DNA of 64,000 nucleotides from Prosthecobacter debontii. Lineage in GTDB: Bacteria > Verrucomicrobiota > Verrucomicrobiia > Verrucomicrobiales > Verrucomicrobiaceae. Below the pieces are notes generated by a model that saw only the letters and a program-made list of their open reading frames with translations, was not told the DNA's origin and ran no database searches. A program made the translations under genes and the position numbers. Shown in pieces: positions 1-9,710 of the stretch. The stretch spans positions 45,194 through 109,193 of the forward strand of contig CAMAQH010000014.1 of NCBI GenBank assembly GCA_945860295.1. Direction: 5' to 3'. How positions within the stretch are numbered: position 1 is the first letter of the stretch; the number at the start of each line of letters is the position of its first letter.

Positions 1-2889
1 AATAGGGCGCAGGCGAGTGGTGGCGGATTCGAGCGCGGCGTCGCGCTTGGTCATGCCGGTGAGCTGGGCACGGTGGGCGAAGGTGACGAGCAGGATGGCA
101 TTGGCGACAGCGACACCGACGGCCATGATAGCTCCCATGAAGCTTTGGATATTGACCGTGGTGCCGGTGAGCTTCAAGGCGAGCACGACGCCGAGCAGTG
201 CGGCGGGAATGGTGGTGAGCACGATCACCGCAAGGCGGATGCTTTGAAAGTTCGCGACGAGGAGCAGGAAGATGGTGACAATGGCAATGAGGAGGCCCGT
301 TTGCAGGCCACTTTGCAGTTCCTTCATGGTCGGGACTTGGCCGCGCAGAGCGACGGCGACGCCGGTGGGCGCAGGGTTGTCAGCGATGACTTTTTCGACC
401 TGCTTGGCGATGTTGCCGAGTGGTTGATCGTGCAGGTTAGCGATGATGGAAACGGTGCGGGACATGTTGTAGCGGTCGTATTGGCCGATGACGCTGCCTT
501 CGCTGATTTTGGCAATATTGCGCAGTGCGACAGGCGCCTTTTCGGCGGCGGTAATGGGCAGGTTACGCAGGTCTTCGAGGCTTTTCATCATCGTCTGCGG
601 CACCTGTACTTGCAGGCTGTAGCTTTGGCCGGATTTCGGATCGGCCCAGTAGTTGGATACGGTGAAGCGGCTGCTGGCGGTAGCGGCGACTAGGCTGCGT
701 GTGGCATCGCTCATTTTCACGCCGAGCAGGCCGGCGCGTTCGCGGTCGATGTTCACATCGACGCTCGGGTAATCGAGTGTTTGGCTGAATTGCACGTCAC
801 GCAGGTCTTTGAGCTCGGCGAGTTTAACGCGCAGCGTTTCGGCATGAGCACGACTGGCGGCGAAGTCTTTGCCGCTGACGGCGACTTCGATGGGCGTGGG
901 CGATCCGAGTGCCATGACGCGGCTGACGATGTCGGCAGGCTCGAAGGAGAAGAGGACGTTCGGGAACTCGGCGGCGAGTCGGGCGCGGAGCTTCTCACGC
1001 AGTGCAACGATGGGCGGTGAGCCATCTTTGAGCTGAATTTGTAGCGTGGCTTCTTCTGGACCGCTGTTCCATTGATGGATGAGATTGATGGGGTAATTTG
1101 GTGCATGGACACCGATGAGCCCCATGCTGGTGGCGATGGGCGCTTCTTCCTCAATGATGGTTAGCGTGCGCAGGGCGATTTGTTCGGTGGTTTCGAGTCG
1201 AGTGGCGGTGGGCGCGCGCAGGCGGAGCTGTAGCTGGCCGACATCAATCTGCGGGAAGATCTCCGTGCCGAGGAAAGGCATGATGAGGCTGATGGCGAAG
1301 ACTGTGCCGATGATGTAGGCCGGGACGAGAATGTGGCGTGTGGTGAGCACATTGTTAAATATCGGTCTGATGAGGCGGATCGGTCGGATTTGATTGGGCT
1401 GTGGCTCCCGATGCCACCAGATGCTGAGGATGGGCACCAGCGTGCTGGAGAGCAAATACGAAGCGATCATGGCAAAGCCGACCGCGAGTGACAAAGGCAG
1501 GAACAGAGCTTTCGCAGCGCCGGTCATGAAGAAGCTCGGCACGAAAACGGCGAGGATGCAGAGCATGCTCAGCGAGCGCGGGCCGATGGTTTCCTCGGAG
1601 GCATCGAGGACGATGCGGCGCAGGCTGTGACCGACGCCGAGCTTCATCCTTCGATGAATATTTTCGATCTCGACGGTGGCCTCGTCGACGAGAATGCCGA
1701 CGGCGAGAGCGAGGCCGCCGAGGGTCATCAGATTGACCGTGCTACCAGTGAGCCAGAGGGCGAGGAGAGATGCCGCAATGGCGATGGGAATGGTGATGAT
1801 GACGATCACTGCACTGCGCAGATCACGCAGAAAGAGAAGCACCATCAGGCCTGTGAGTGCGGCCCCGAGAAGACCCTCTTTAACGAGGTCGTCGATAGCG
1901 CGGATGATCCAGGGGCTTTGATCGAACTCAAAGGTGACGTTGATGTCTTCGGGGCAGGCGGCTTTGAATTTGCCGAGGTTCGCTTTGACCAACTCGACGA
2001 CGCTGAGTGTGGAGGCAACACTGCGCTTGGTGACGGGCATGTAGACGGTTCGTTTGCCGTTCACGATGGCGATGCTGGTCATGAGATCGCTGCCATCACT
2101 GACTTCTCCGATGTCGCGTACGAAGACCGAGCCTTTGTCAGTGACCTTCAGTGGCACGGCGGCTAGGTCTTGGATGTTTTTTACGAAGGCATTCGTCGGC
2201 ACAATGGGGAAACTGTTTGGCAGCGCTAGGTTGCCGCTGGGGCTCATTGTGTTGGCCTCAGTCATCGCTTTGACGACGTCATCGGGCGACAAACCATAAG
2301 CGCGGAGGCGGTCGGGCTTCACGTTGATCAAAATGGAGCGGGCACTGCCGCCGAAGGGCGGGGGAGCGCTCACGCCAGGCAGTGTAGCAAACAATGGGCG
2401 CACCATGTTTAGCGCGGCATCCTGCATCTGACCGACAGTGCGGGTGGGATTCTCCGTGGAGAAGACGAGATTGCCCACGGCCACACTACCAGCATCAAAG
2501 CGCGTCACAAAGGCTCCCGGTGTGCCAGGCGGCATGAAGCTGCGACTGCGGTTTACATAGGCGATGGTTTCCGACAGTGCTGCTGACATGTCGGTGCCAG
2601 GATGGAACTGAAGCTTCATAATGGAGGCTCCCTGGATGTTTTTCGACTCCACATGCTCGATGCCCGCGATGTAGAGGAAATGATATTCGTAATAGTAAGT
2701 TAGGTAGCCTTCCATCTGTGCCGCATCCATACCGCCGAATGGCTGCGCGACGTAGATTGTAGGAATGCCGAGCGGCGGGAAGACATCACGCGCCATCTTT
2801 TGTTCAGCGACCCAAGCGCCGAGGAGGATCGCCATGACAGCTACAAGAATGGTCCAAGGACGGCAAAGGGCGAAGCGAGGGATGGACAT
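1..2889 (-). CDS. RND-family efflux permease, C-terminus cut off by window edge
   Basis: The minus-strand frame is open from ATG at 2889 to the window edge, giving 963 codons of an expected ~1040. The N-terminus carries the first membrane helix after MSIPRF. A helix with [13 protein letters not shown] matches the RND TM4 proton-relay motif, although the usual second Asp of the DD pair is Glu here. The last residues in the window include [20 protein letters not shown] and end in RLRPI, typical of the C-terminal TM bundle. The family exports metals, drugs or lipophilic compounds by proton antiport. The gene starts 63 bases after the chromate transporter stop and probably shares its transcript. 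No membrane fusion protein is visible upstream, so the substrate cannot be stated. Confidence 0.9.
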   Translation of the reverse strand, partial: MSIPRFALCRPWTILVAVMAILLGAWVAEQKMARDVFPPLGIPTIYVAQPFGGMDAAQMEGYLTYYYEYHFLYIAGIEHVESKNIQGASIMKLQFHPGTDMSAALSETIAYVNRSRSFMPPGTPGAFVTRFDAGSVAVGNLVFSTENPTRTVGQMQDAALNMVRPLFATLPGVSAPPPFGGSARSILINVKPDRLRAYGLSPDDVVKAMTEANTMSPSGNLALPNSFPIVPTNAFVKNIQDLAAVPLKVTDKGSVFVRDIGEVSDGSDLMTSIAIVNGKRTVYMPVTKRSVASTLSVVELVKANLGKFKAACPEDINVTFEFDQSPWIIRAIDDLVKEGLLGAALTGLMVLLFLRDLRSAVIVIITIPIAIAASLLALWLTGSTVNLMTLGGLALAVGILVDEATVEIENIHRRMKLGVGHSLRRIVLDASEETIGPRSLSMLCILAVFVPSFFMTGAAKALFLPLSLAVGFAMIASYLLSSTLVPILSIWWHREPQPNQIRPIRLIRPIFNNVLTTRHILVPAYIIGTVFAISLIMPFLGTEIFPQIDVGQLQLRLRAPTATRLETTEQIALRTLTIIEEEAPIATSMGLIGVHAPNYPINLIHQWNSGPEEATLQIQLKDGSPPIVALREKLRARLAAEFPNVLFSFEPADIVSRVMALGSPTPIEVAVSGKDFAASRAHAETLRVKLAELKDLRDVQFSQTLDYPSVDVNIDRERAGLLGVKMSDATRSLVAATASSRFTVSNYWADPKSGQSYSLQVQVPQTMMKSLEDLRNLPITAAEKAPVALRNIAKISEGSVIGQYDRYNMSRTVSIIANLHDQPLGNIAKQVEKVIADNPAPTGVAVALRGQVPTMKELQSGLQTGLLIAIVTIFLLLVANFQSIRLAVIVLTTIPAALLGVVLALKLTGTTVNIQSFMGAIMAVGVAVANAILLVTFAHRAQLTGMTKRDAALESATTRLRPI

Positions 2890-2952
2890 GCGGAAGAGTC
2901 GGCGAAAGCGGAGCGTGTGAACTGGCTGCAGAGGATGTTCTTGCAGGCGATT

Positions 2953-4257
2953 TCAACTAAAGGCTAGTTGCTGTAGCAAGCCAAGCACAGCACAGACTCC
3001 GATCACGGGCATGAGGCCGACTTTAAAGCTCTGCATGGCGACAAATGCGAGGATGGCGAGGGTAGCGACGAATACGTCGAAGCACCCACTTGCGGGCCAC
3101 AGTGCTTGAGTGGTAAAATTTACGCCGAGATTGAGGATGACGCCGAAGACTGCGGCGGTGATGGCCGTTAGGGCGGCGCTGAGGCGGGGCTGCTGGCCGA
3201 GTTTCTCGATGTGCGGTGCGCCGAGGAAAACGAAAAGAAAGCTGGGTAGAAAAGTGGTCCAGGTGGTGATGAGGGCGCTGACTGTCGCGCTGAAGAGTGG
3301 TGTGAGTGCGCCGGGCTGCTGCCAGCCGCCTACGAAGCCGACGAATTGCAGCACCATGATCAGCGGACCGGGCGTGGTCTCGGCGAGCGCGAGACCGCTC
3401 ATCATCTGCGGATGAGAGAGCCAGCCGTGAGTCTCGACAGCCTGCTGAGCGACATAGGGCAGCACGGCATAAGCTCCGCCGAAAGTGACGAGTGAGGCTT
3501 TGCTGAAGAAGAGGCCCTGCTGGGCCTGCGTGCTGCTCCAGCCGAGCCACCATGCGATGGCAAAGACGGGCAGCCACCAAAGCGTGAGGCAGAGAACGGT
3601 GATGCTCATGCTTCGCGCCCATGAGGCTGGAATTACATCTGGTAGCTCGATGGCGGCGCTGGACTCTTTGGCCGAGCCGCGACCTTTGCCCGCAGGGAAC
3701 TGTGCCGGAAGAAGACGATTGCCGATCCAGCCGAGCATGGCGGCCATGAACACGATGATGACAAACGAGACGTGGAAGAAATATATGGCGGTGAATGAAG
3801 CGGCGGCCACGGCCCAGAGCGTGGGGCTTTTGAGAGCTTTCTTGCCAATGCGCAGCACGGCCTCAGCCACGACGGCGATCACGGCTCCGAGCAGTCCATG
3901 AAAGATGGCTGCGAGCCAGGGCAGATGACCGCCTGCCATGTAAAGCCAGCTCAGACCAAAGAGGATGAGAACGGCAGGCAGCACAAACAGAATACCGGCT
4001 GCGATGCCACCTCTGGCTCCATGCAGACGCCAGCCGAGATAGGTGGCTAGTTGTTGCGCCTCTGGGCCGGGCAGGAGCATGCAGAAATTCAGCGCGTGGA
4101 GGAAATGCGTGTCGTTGATCCAGCGACGTTTTTCCACCAACTCCTGATGCATGAGGGCGATCTGCCCCACTGGACCCCCGAAACTGATCCAGCCTAATTT
4201 GAGCCAGTAACGCAGGGCTTCAGGGAAGGTTGGCATCTCGGGAACTACGTGATTCAT
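2953..4257 (-). CDS. chrA: Chromate transporter, ChrA (CHR) family
   Basis: Predicted inner-membrane CHR transporter of about 434 residues, the two-domain long form. The N-terminal domain has the family hallmark GWISFGGPVGQIALMH, followed by a conserved LPGPEAQQLATYLGW segment. The second half repeats the pattern with VTFGGAYAVLPYVAQ and TTPGPLI. Family members export chromate, or take up sulfate-like anions in some cases. The frame is open back to 4407, but that start would overlap rplI, so I chose ATG 4257; ATG 4302 and ATG 4236 are alternatives and none has a clear ribosome-binding site. It lies upstream of the RND permease in the same orientation and is divergent from rplI. Confidence 0.88.
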   Translation of the reverse strand: MNHVVPEMPTFPEALRYWLKLGWISFGGPVGQIALMHQELVEKRRWINDTHFLHALNFCMLLPGPEAQQLATYLGWRLHGARGGIAAGILFVLPAVLILFGLSWLYMAGGHLPWLAAIFHGLLGAVIAVVAEAVLRIGKKALKSPTLWAVAAASFTAIYFFHVSFVIIVFMAAMLGWIGNRLLPAQFPAGKGRGSAKESSAAIELPDVIPASWARSMSITVLCLTLWWLPVFAIAWWLGWSSTQAQQGLFFSKASLVTFGGAYAVLPYVAQQAVETHGWLSHPQMMSGLALAETTPGPLIMVLQFVGFVGGWQQPGALTPLFSATVSALITTWTTFLPSFLFVFLGAPHIEKLGQQPRLSAALTAITAAVFGVILNLGVNFTTQALWPASGCFDVFVATLAILAFVAMQSFKVGLMPVIGVCAVLGLLQQLAFS

Positions 4258-4369
4258 GGGGAAGAAGAGAGCGAGTGTGGCAGAGGAGCAAAAGGAATTC
4301 ATCCCATCATTTGACAGAAGAGGGTGAGCGTGTACTTTCGCCCCCCTTTCCCCAGAAAGGCCCCCTGTT

Positions 4370-4870
4370 ATGGCAAACGTCCAAGTTATCCTCAAAGAAC
4401 AAATCAAAGGTCTCGGTGCCGAGGCTGATGTCGTGCGCGTGAAGCGTGGTTTCGCTCGTAATTTCCTCGTCCCTCAGGGCAAGGCTTATGACACGACACC
4501 CGGTAATCTGCGCCACCTGAAACACCTCAAAGCGCTGCGTGCTGAGCGCGAGTCGAAGGAAGTCCAGGAAGCCGAGAAGATCGCCGCTAAGCTGAAGAAG
4601 CTGAAGCTGAAACTCACTCTCCAAACCGGTCAAGGCGGCAAGGCCTTCGGTTCTATCACCACGATCGACATCGCTAAGGCGGTGCTTGAAAGCGCTGGTA
4701 AGATCGAACTCGATCGTCACCAAATTCAGCTTGAGAAGCCGATCAAGAGCACCGGTTCATTCGAGGTGCCTGTGAAGCTACACGCTGAAGTGAGCTGCTT
4801 CCTGAAGATCACCGTCACCGCTGCTGGCGCTGAGGATGTGGCTGCTTCTGAAGACACGAGCGAAGAATAG
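4370..4870 (+). CDS. rplI: 50S ribosomal protein L9
   Basis: The 166-residue product begins MANVQVILKEQIKGLG and has VKRGFARNFLVPQGKA, the L9 signature in the N-terminal rRNA-binding domain. It continues through the Lys/Glu-rich connecting helix to a C-terminal domain with GKAFGSITTIDIA. L9 binds domain V of 23S rRNA near the L1 stalk. The C-terminus carries a short acidic tail. A strong terminator follows directly. The gene stands alone: the usual neighbours rpsF, ssb and rpsR are absent and the upstream gene is divergent, so it must have its own promoter in the roughly 110 bases before it. Confidence 0.97.
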   Translation: MANVQVILKEQIKGLGAEADVVRVKRGFARNFLVPQGKAYDTTPGNLRHLKHLKALRAERESKEVQEAEKIAAKLKKLKLKLTLQTGQGGKAFGSITTIDIAKAVLESAGKIELDRHQIQLEKPIKSTGSFEVPVKLHAEVSCFLKITVTAAGAEDVAASEDTSEE

Positions 4871-4885
4871 TCTAACTTTAATTAT

Positions 4886-4920
4886 AAAAGCCGCGCTCCG
4901 TGAGGGGCGCGGCTTTTTTG
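4886..4920 (+). terminator. Rho-independent terminator after rplI
   Basis: A GC-rich hairpin pairs AAAAGCCGCGCTCC with GGGGCGCGGCTTTT (one G-U pair) around a four-base loop and is followed by a T-run. It starts 16 bases after the rplI stop. Confidence 0.9.
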
Positions 4921-4986
4921 TTTTGCCGTTAGGCTGAGGCGGCGGACTGAAAGTTCGCCGGACGCTGACAGGCGTGAACGCCTATC

Positions 4987-5304
4987 CTACTGGGACTTTT
5001 TGGTGAGGCTGAGGATCTGGTAGTTCTTGGCGAAGGTGCCGAGAGCTTCAGTGGCGGATTCTTTGGTCACGCTCTCACTGTTGGCCACGATGATGAGCTT
5101 TTGCTCGTCGGCATTGTCGCCGGCTTTGACATCGACACTGATGACGCCTGGGAGCTTTTGGGTGATGGCTCCCGTGATGTGAGCTTTGCAAGCCGAGCAG
5201 ACGACACCTGTGATCTTGCCTTCATAGGTGATGGACTTTTTTTCGTCTGCTGCTTGGAGGTTGAGTGATAGAAGCAAGGAAAGGGCGAGGAGAAGTTTTT
5301 TCAT
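4987..5304 (-). CDS. Secreted heavy-metal-associated (HMA-like) domain protein
   Basis: The 105-residue product has a signal peptide (MKKLLLALSLLLSLNLQA). A ferredoxin-like HMA fold follows with the metal-binding motif GVVCSACKAHI, cysteines at residues 36 and 39, where classical proteins have GMTCxxC. Later segments (PGVISVDV, residues around 55) match the strand after the first helix. HMA domains bind Cu(I) or other soft metals; export suggests a periplasmic metal-binding or sensing role, which is inferred. It sits 82 bases downstream of a secreted rhodanese in the same orientation, so both may act on thiol or metal chemistry in the periplasm. Confidence 0.75.
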   Translation of the reverse strand: MKKLLLALSLLLSLNLQAADEKKSITYEGKITGVVCSACKAHITGAITQKLPGVISVDVKAGDNADEQKLIIVANSESVTKESATEALGTFAKNYQILSLTKKSQ

Positions 5305-5386
5305 GGAGTTGTTGTAGGTGTGCAGACAGCAAAACGCCGGGATGTGAGTTTGTCCAGCATCCCGGCGCGACGATTGAGCCGGTCAA

Positions 5387-5764
5387 TTATTTCTCAAGAG
5401 CTTCACCAGCGGTCTTCCAGCCGGAGATACCAGCGGAGAGGTGTTTCACATTAGTGTAGCCGAGTTCAGCAGCCTTTTTAGCAGCGGCCTTGTAGGCATT
5501 GCAGCTTGGGCCACCACAATAAGCGACGACGAGGGCGGCTTTGTCAGATGGGAGAGCGGCGGCCAATGTGGAACCTTTGGATTCAAAGTCGATCGCGCTA
5601 GGCACATGGCCAGCGGTGAAGGAATCGGAACCATTGACGTCAATGACGGTCACTTTCTTCTCAGCGATGGCGACCTTGAGGTCAGCGATGCTGATGTCTG
5701 GGAACTCGGCAGCCATGGCGGATGCTGCGACGAGGGAGAGGGCGAGTGCGATGAGTTTCTTCAT
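5387..5764 (-). CDS. Secreted single-domain rhodanese-like protein
   Basis: The 125-residue product has a signal peptide ending near ASAMAAE. The single rhodanese domain has VTVIDVNGSDSFTAGHVPSA, the usual Asp and His-bearing strand-turn, and the active-site loop YCGGPSCNAYKAA. Cys83 is the predicted persulfide-carrying residue and a second Cys is at 88. Rhodaneses transfer sulfane sulfur or, in the periplasm, act as carriers for thiol chemistry. The C-terminal GISGWKTAGEALEK matches the usual end of the domain. It is probably co-transcribed with the downstream HMA-like gene. Confidence 0.85.
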   Translation of the reverse strand: MKKLIALALSLVAASAMAAEFPDISIADLKVAIAEKKVTVIDVNGSDSFTAGHVPSAIDFESKGSTLAAALPSDKAALVVAYCGGPSCNAYKAAAKKAAELGYTNVKHLSAGISGWKTAGEALEK

Positions 5765-5924
5765 GGGTGGTGTTCGTTGATTTTAGTTTGTTGTGGGTGT
5801 CACCGCCTGACTGAAAACAGTGAGGTGGCGGCTTTCAGACGCTTTAGGCCAGCTTTTAATTCCGACCGAAGGGCGCAGATTTGATCTTATTACGACGTGA
5901 AGCGTTGAATCGTGCAAATAAATA

Positions 5925-7190
5925 TTAGCGCCACCAATTTGGCAGGCCGGGCAGGGTGTCCTTTAGGATGCTGCGGATCGCGCGTTTTTCATCGGCAGGG
6001 ATGTGGGCGAAGGCGGGGCTGGGGTTTTGATCGCGCAGGCCTTCGGCCATTTTGTAATAGACACGTTCCTTGAGTTCCCTGGGCAGCTTTTGCCAGGACT
6101 CGGTGTAGAGCATGTAACTGGCGCGGTATTTGAAGATGCGGCTACTCAGATCGAAATCTTTGAGCGAGACACCCCCGGCGGTGGGCTTTTTATTGCGCTG
6201 GAATTCGCGGATGAAGGTGGCGTCGCCCTCGATCCCCTGACGTGGGAGGTTGGCTTCATCGGCAAAGAGGATGTAGCGGGCGAGGTCTTTGGAGTGTTTC
6301 TCGATTTCCGCTTTAGCCGCTGTGGGGAGTAAACCGGGACTCTGAGCCATGAGCTGACGAAATAAATAAGCGGCATGGAAGACACGGTTTTCAAAACCGA
6401 TCTGGTGCTCATGAACGAGGTTCGGCAGGATGTCGCTGGTGGGCAGTAGATGCAGATTGAGATCTGACATCTGGCCAGGCTCGACTGCTGTTTTGACAAA
6501 GCCGCGTGAGGAACTGGTGCGGCCCATGAAGTTCGCATGAGTCTCGGTGAGATGGTGGCCACCGGTGAGGTGCCAGCCACCGAAGCGTTTATTTAAGGGG
6601 ATATGATGACCCTGCTCATCACGCCGGTAGGTTTCCAGACTGGCACCGCTGAGCATGGGTAGAACTGACTCGGCGATCAGTCCGGGCACGCGATGAGTGG
6701 CATTGCCTGCGTGGCAGTTAAAACACTTCTCTGAGCGCGCAATGAGCGGCATCGGGCCGCCACGCTGAAGGCGGTCGAAGATGTAAAAGATTGACCCCAT
6801 CTCCGGGTCCATGCTGATGACCTCCACCTTCCCACCGGGGACGAAGCCGACGTAGGTATCTTCATTGAAGTAAAGGGCGCGTGGATTGCGCGGATTGATG
6901 ATCTCGCTCTGCAATGAACTGGCTGAGAAGACCAGAAGCTGGGAGCTGATGGGGATGTCGAGCGCTTTGAGGAGGCTGGTGAGAAAGGCTTTATCGTCAG
7001 ACGTATCGAGCTTCACCTCACCCGCGATGAGCTGTGGCAATAAAGCCGCAAAGCGATCTCCAGGTTTGTGCGTGAGGTAGCTGTGTGGCTTGGCTTTGAA
7101 TTCGATGATCGTTACCTTCGCCGCCTCAGTCGCAGCCATGCCTGCGATAGGCAGCAGACAGAGTGAGGCTAGCAGGCGGTGGAAAATCAT
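5925..7190 (-). CDS. Secreted protein with a single CxxCH haem-type motif, function unknown
   Basis: I chose ATG 7190, which gives a signal peptide (MIFHRLLASLCLLPIAGMAA); ATG 7202 is also possible. The mature protein of about 400 residues has one CFNCHAG motif, a c-type haem attachment site, following LIARSEKC. The rest does not match a cytochrome fold I can recognise. The segment SMDPEMGSIFYIFDRLQRGG precedes the motif, and a Trp-rich C-terminus ends in PNWWR. Planctomycete and Verrucomicrobial genomes encode many such secreted monohaem proteins of unknown role. It is divergent from the S4 RNA-binding gene, with about 150 bases between the chosen starts. Confidence 0.7.
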   Translation of the reverse strand: MIFHRLLASLCLLPIAGMAATEAAKVTIIEFKAKPHSYLTHKPGDRFAALLPQLIAGEVKLDTSDDKAFLTSLLKALDIPISSQLLVFSASSLQSEIINPRNPRALYFNEDTYVGFVPGGKVEVISMDPEMGSIFYIFDRLQRGGPMPLIARSEKCFNCHAGNATHRVPGLIAESVLPMLSGASLETYRRDEQGHHIPLNKRFGGWHLTGGHHLTETHANFMGRTSSSRGFVKTAVEPGQMSDLNLHLLPTSDILPNLVHEHQIGFENRVFHAAYLFRQLMAQSPGLLPTAAKAEIEKHSKDLARYILFADEANLPRQGIEGDATFIREFQRNKKPTAGGVSLKDFDLSSRIFKYRASYMLYTESWQKLPRELKERVYYKMAEGLRDQNPSPAFAHIPADEKRAIRSILKDTLPGLPNWWR

Positions 7191-7339
7191 GTGTATCAGC
7201 ATACGAGAGCGGTGACTCAATTGTAACGCACATTGTGGCATTCACTTGGGTGAAGTCTTTTTTGTGCTTTCAGCCTCAAAGAACCCGCTGCATAGCTGCC
7301 GACTTTTCAGACTCTGAACCATCCATTCTTCTTCCCAGA

Positions 7340-7741
7340 ATGAGCGAATCCGCTGAATCCCAACGCGCCGACAAGTGGCTGCATCATCTCCGTATTTTTA
7401 AAACACGCAGCCTCGCCATCCAGGCTTTTGCGAAAGGCAATGTCACGCTCGATGGCCAGCGCCTGAAGCCTGCGCGGGATATGAAGGCAGGTGATGTGAT
7501 CGAGGTCGTGCGTGGAGATCTTCGATTGCGGCTGCGTGTGCTGGGCTTTCCAGCGCAGCGACTCAGCGCTGCACGAGTGCCTGAGTTCTGTGAAAACCTG
7601 ACGCCTGAGGAATGGATCATCAAAGCCGCTGCCCTGCGGCATCAGCGTGAACTAGAGACGCCCCGCACCCATGAGGTCGTGGCAAAGCCTAACAAACAGC
7701 AACTCAGACAACTGCGCGAATGGTGGGATCAGGAGCGCTAG
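7340..7741 (+). CDS. S4-domain RNA-binding protein, Hsp15-like
   Basis: The 133-residue product starts MSESAESQRADKWLHHL; the longer frame from 7163 lacks family similarity, so ATG 7340 is preferred. The N-terminal S4 domain has RADKWLHHLRIFKTRSLAIQ and GNVTLDGQRLKPARDMKAGD, the alpha-L RNA-binding fold. A basic C-terminal extension (PNKQQLRQLREWW) matches HslR/Hsp15. Hsp15 binds 50S subunits carrying stalled nascent chains in E. coli; a comparable ribosome-rescue role is inferred here. The gene runs convergently into the sulfatase gene, only six bases apart. Confidence 0.8.
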   Translation: MSESAESQRADKWLHHLRIFKTRSLAIQAFAKGNVTLDGQRLKPARDMKAGDVIEVVRGDLRLRLRVLGFPAQRLSAARVPEFCENLTPEEWIIKAAALRHQRELETPRTHEVVAKPNKQQLRQLREWWDQER

Positions 7742-7747
7742 CCTGCC

Positions 7748-9661
7748 TCACTTCTTTTTTTTGCCCTTCTTCTTCGGCTGCGGTGTGGCGTCTGGCTCAA
7801 ACTCTGCTGCCGTGCCCGTGATGTCGGCGAGAAGACGTGCGACGTAGCCGCTGAAGCGACCATCAGGCGACTCGCCCTTCTTTGGCAGCGTCTTCAGTTG
7901 CTCGGCGACGGGCTTGGCCTTGTCACCGAGATCGCCGATGGCATTCAGCGCGCTCATGGAGGTGAAGACATTGTGCTGGCTCCAGTTTGCGAGCTGCACA
8001 AGTGCGGGCAGGGAAGAGCTGCGCTCGCTGTCGCTGCCAAACTTGGCCAGCGTCCAGTGCGCCACGACTTGGACATAGGTGGAGCTATCTTTCGTCGCCT
8101 TCACGAGTTCATCATGCGCTGCGGTCACAGCATCACTGCCACGCATGAGCAGGCCCATGGCGGACCAGTAGCGCACGGCGTTGTCGGGATCGGCAAAGCC
8201 AGTTTTGAGCGCGGTGATGCTATCTGCTTTCATGGATGAAGCCTCGCCCGCTGCTTTTATAATGCGCGCCACGGGATATAGCTTGTCATCATGGCCCATG
8301 TCATAGGGCGTGGTGCCCTCCGAGCGATGATGGATATCGCCCTCAGGTAGCAGACCCACATCGCGGATATTCAACGCCAGCGCTTCTTGTGCATGCCGCA
8401 TCTTCTCCAGTGTCGCCGCATGATCAGATTTGGTGGCGAGATTATGCACTTCATCAGGATCACTTTGCAGGTCGTAGAGTTCTTCGGCGGCTTTGGGTTC
8501 CTGCCAAAAGAGGGACTGCTCAGGCGTGAGCTTGCCTGCATCATAGAGCTTGCGCCAAACTCGCGTGCTGGGTGTTTCAAACTGATAGGCGACGTGCTGC
8601 CCCTGGGAGAGATGCGGCATGTAGTTTCGCACATAGACGAAGCGTCCATCGGTCACGCTGCGCACGGTATCGTAGCGCTCATCCATACGGCCTCGGAAGC
8701 CATACACGAAGGGCTGCAACTCGGTTTGAAACTTGCCGGCAAAGGCGTGGCCCTGCATCCACTCTGGTGGCTGCACACCGATGAGGCTGAGCAGGGTGGG
8801 TGCTAGATCGACAAAGCTGACCAGCCTGTCGGACTTAGCGCCTGCGCTGTATTCCTTCGGGGCCAGATGCTGCCACTTCTTCGGGAAATACACGACCATG
8901 GGCACCTGCAAGCCGCTGTTGGATGGCCAGCGTTTGTTGCGTGACATGCCGCTGCCGTGATCGGCGAAGTAGAAGACGATGGTCTCTTCAGCAAGACCGG
9001 CGGCCTCCAGTTCAGCGAGGCGCTCACCCGCAGACGCATCAGCTTCAGTGACGGTGTCATAGTACTGCGCCCAGTCCTGGCGGACTTCTGGTGTGTCGGG
9101 GTGATAGGTTGGCACGCGGACTTTGGCGGGATCGTGGATGGCAGTGTGCGGGCGTTTGCGGAGCTGGCTTTCATGGCTGCACGTCTCATTGAAGATGGCA
9201 AAGAATGGCTGGCCAGCCTTGCGGTTCTTCCAGTGTGATTTGGCGGAGGATTCATCCCATACACCTTCAGGTTTGGCGAGGTTGTAGTCCTCTTTGCTGT
9301 TGTTCGTGCAGAAGTGACCCGACTCGCGGAGGAACTCTGGATACATCTTCTTTCCCTTTGGCAGAGCAACCATGCTTCGCATGTGCTCACCACCCGTGGA
9401 GGCTGGATACAGCCCTGAAATCATCGTGGTGCGTGCCGCTGCGCAGACGGGACCATTTGACCAGGCATGTTTGAAAAGCATGCCCTTGGCGGCGATTGCA
9501 TCAATGTTGGGAGTTGTGGCAAACGTGTCACCATAGCAGCCCATGTGCGGGCCGTGATCTTCACTCGTCAGCCAGAGGATGTTTGGCGCGCTTTCTGCGC
9601 TGAATGACGAATGACAGATGACGAATGACGAAACAAGGGCAGCTAAGAGGAGACGTTTCAT
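7748..9661 (-). CDS. Secreted arylsulfatase with C-terminal HEAT-like region
   Basis: The 637-residue product starts at ATG 9661 (MKRLLLAALV), which restores a signal peptide; the frame runs further upstream but would overlap kamA. The sulfatase core has NILWLTSEDHG, the metal-binding start, and PVCAAARTTMISGLYP, where Cys73 of CxAxR is the residue converted to formylglycine. VFYFADHGSGM carries the second Asp-His metal site. The last ~150 residues are helical and HEAT-like, ending in a Lys-rich tail (KKKGKKKK). Such enzymes desulfate polysaccharides in the periplasm or outside; the substrate is unknown. Residues 11-22 of the signal peptide are encoded by a dispersed DNA repeat. Confidence 0.92.
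   Translation of the reverse strand: MKRLLLAALVSSFVICHSSFSAESAPNILWLTSEDHGPHMGCYGDTFATTPNIDAIAAKGMLFKHAWSNGPVCAAARTTMISGLYPASTGGEHMRSMVALPKGKKMYPEFLRESGHFCTNNSKEDYNLAKPEGVWDESSAKSHWKNRKAGQPFFAIFNETCSHESQLRKRPHTAIHDPAKVRVPTYHPDTPEVRQDWAQYYDTVTEADASAGERLAELEAAGLAEETIVFYFADHGSGMSRNKRWPSNSGLQVPMVVYFPKKWQHLAPKEYSAGAKSDRLVSFVDLAPTLLSLIGVQPPEWMQGHAFAGKFQTELQPFVYGFRGRMDERYDTVRSVTDGRFVYVRNYMPHLSQGQHVAYQFETPSTRVWRKLYDAGKLTPEQSLFWQEPKAAEELYDLQSDPDEVHNLATKSDHAATLEKMRHAQEALALNIRDVGLLPEGDIHHRSEGTTPYDMGHDDKLYPVARIIKAAGEASSMKADSITALKTGFADPDNAVRYWSAMGLLMRGSDAVTAAHDELVKATKDSSTYVQVVAHWTLAKFGSDSERSSSLPALVQLANWSQHNVFTSMSALNAIGDLGDKAKPVAEQLKTLPKKGESPDGRFSGYVARLLADITGTAAEFEPDATPQPKKKGKKKK
9597..9634. repeat. Dispersed GAATGACGAATGAC-type repeat inside the sulfatase signal peptide
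   Basis: Plus-strand units GAATGAC, GAATGAC, AGATGAC, GAATGAC and GAA follow one another. Read on the minus strand they encode SSFVICHSSFSA, the hydrophobic core of the signal peptide. The same unit recurs at 46102-46135 and 48980-49090. Confidence 0.7.
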
Positions 9662-9710
9662 GAGCCTGCCGAAACGTGGGACCAACCTCTGATCCTTCAG
9701 CAAGTTCACA

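Noticed and set aside
73..693. Plus-strand frame of 206 codons
   Set aside because: It is antisense to the RND permease, whose frame on the minus strand gives clear membrane motifs.
4258..4407. N-terminal extension of the chromate transporter
   Set aside because: It would overlap rplI and lacks family similarity; a start inside 4236-4302 is more likely.
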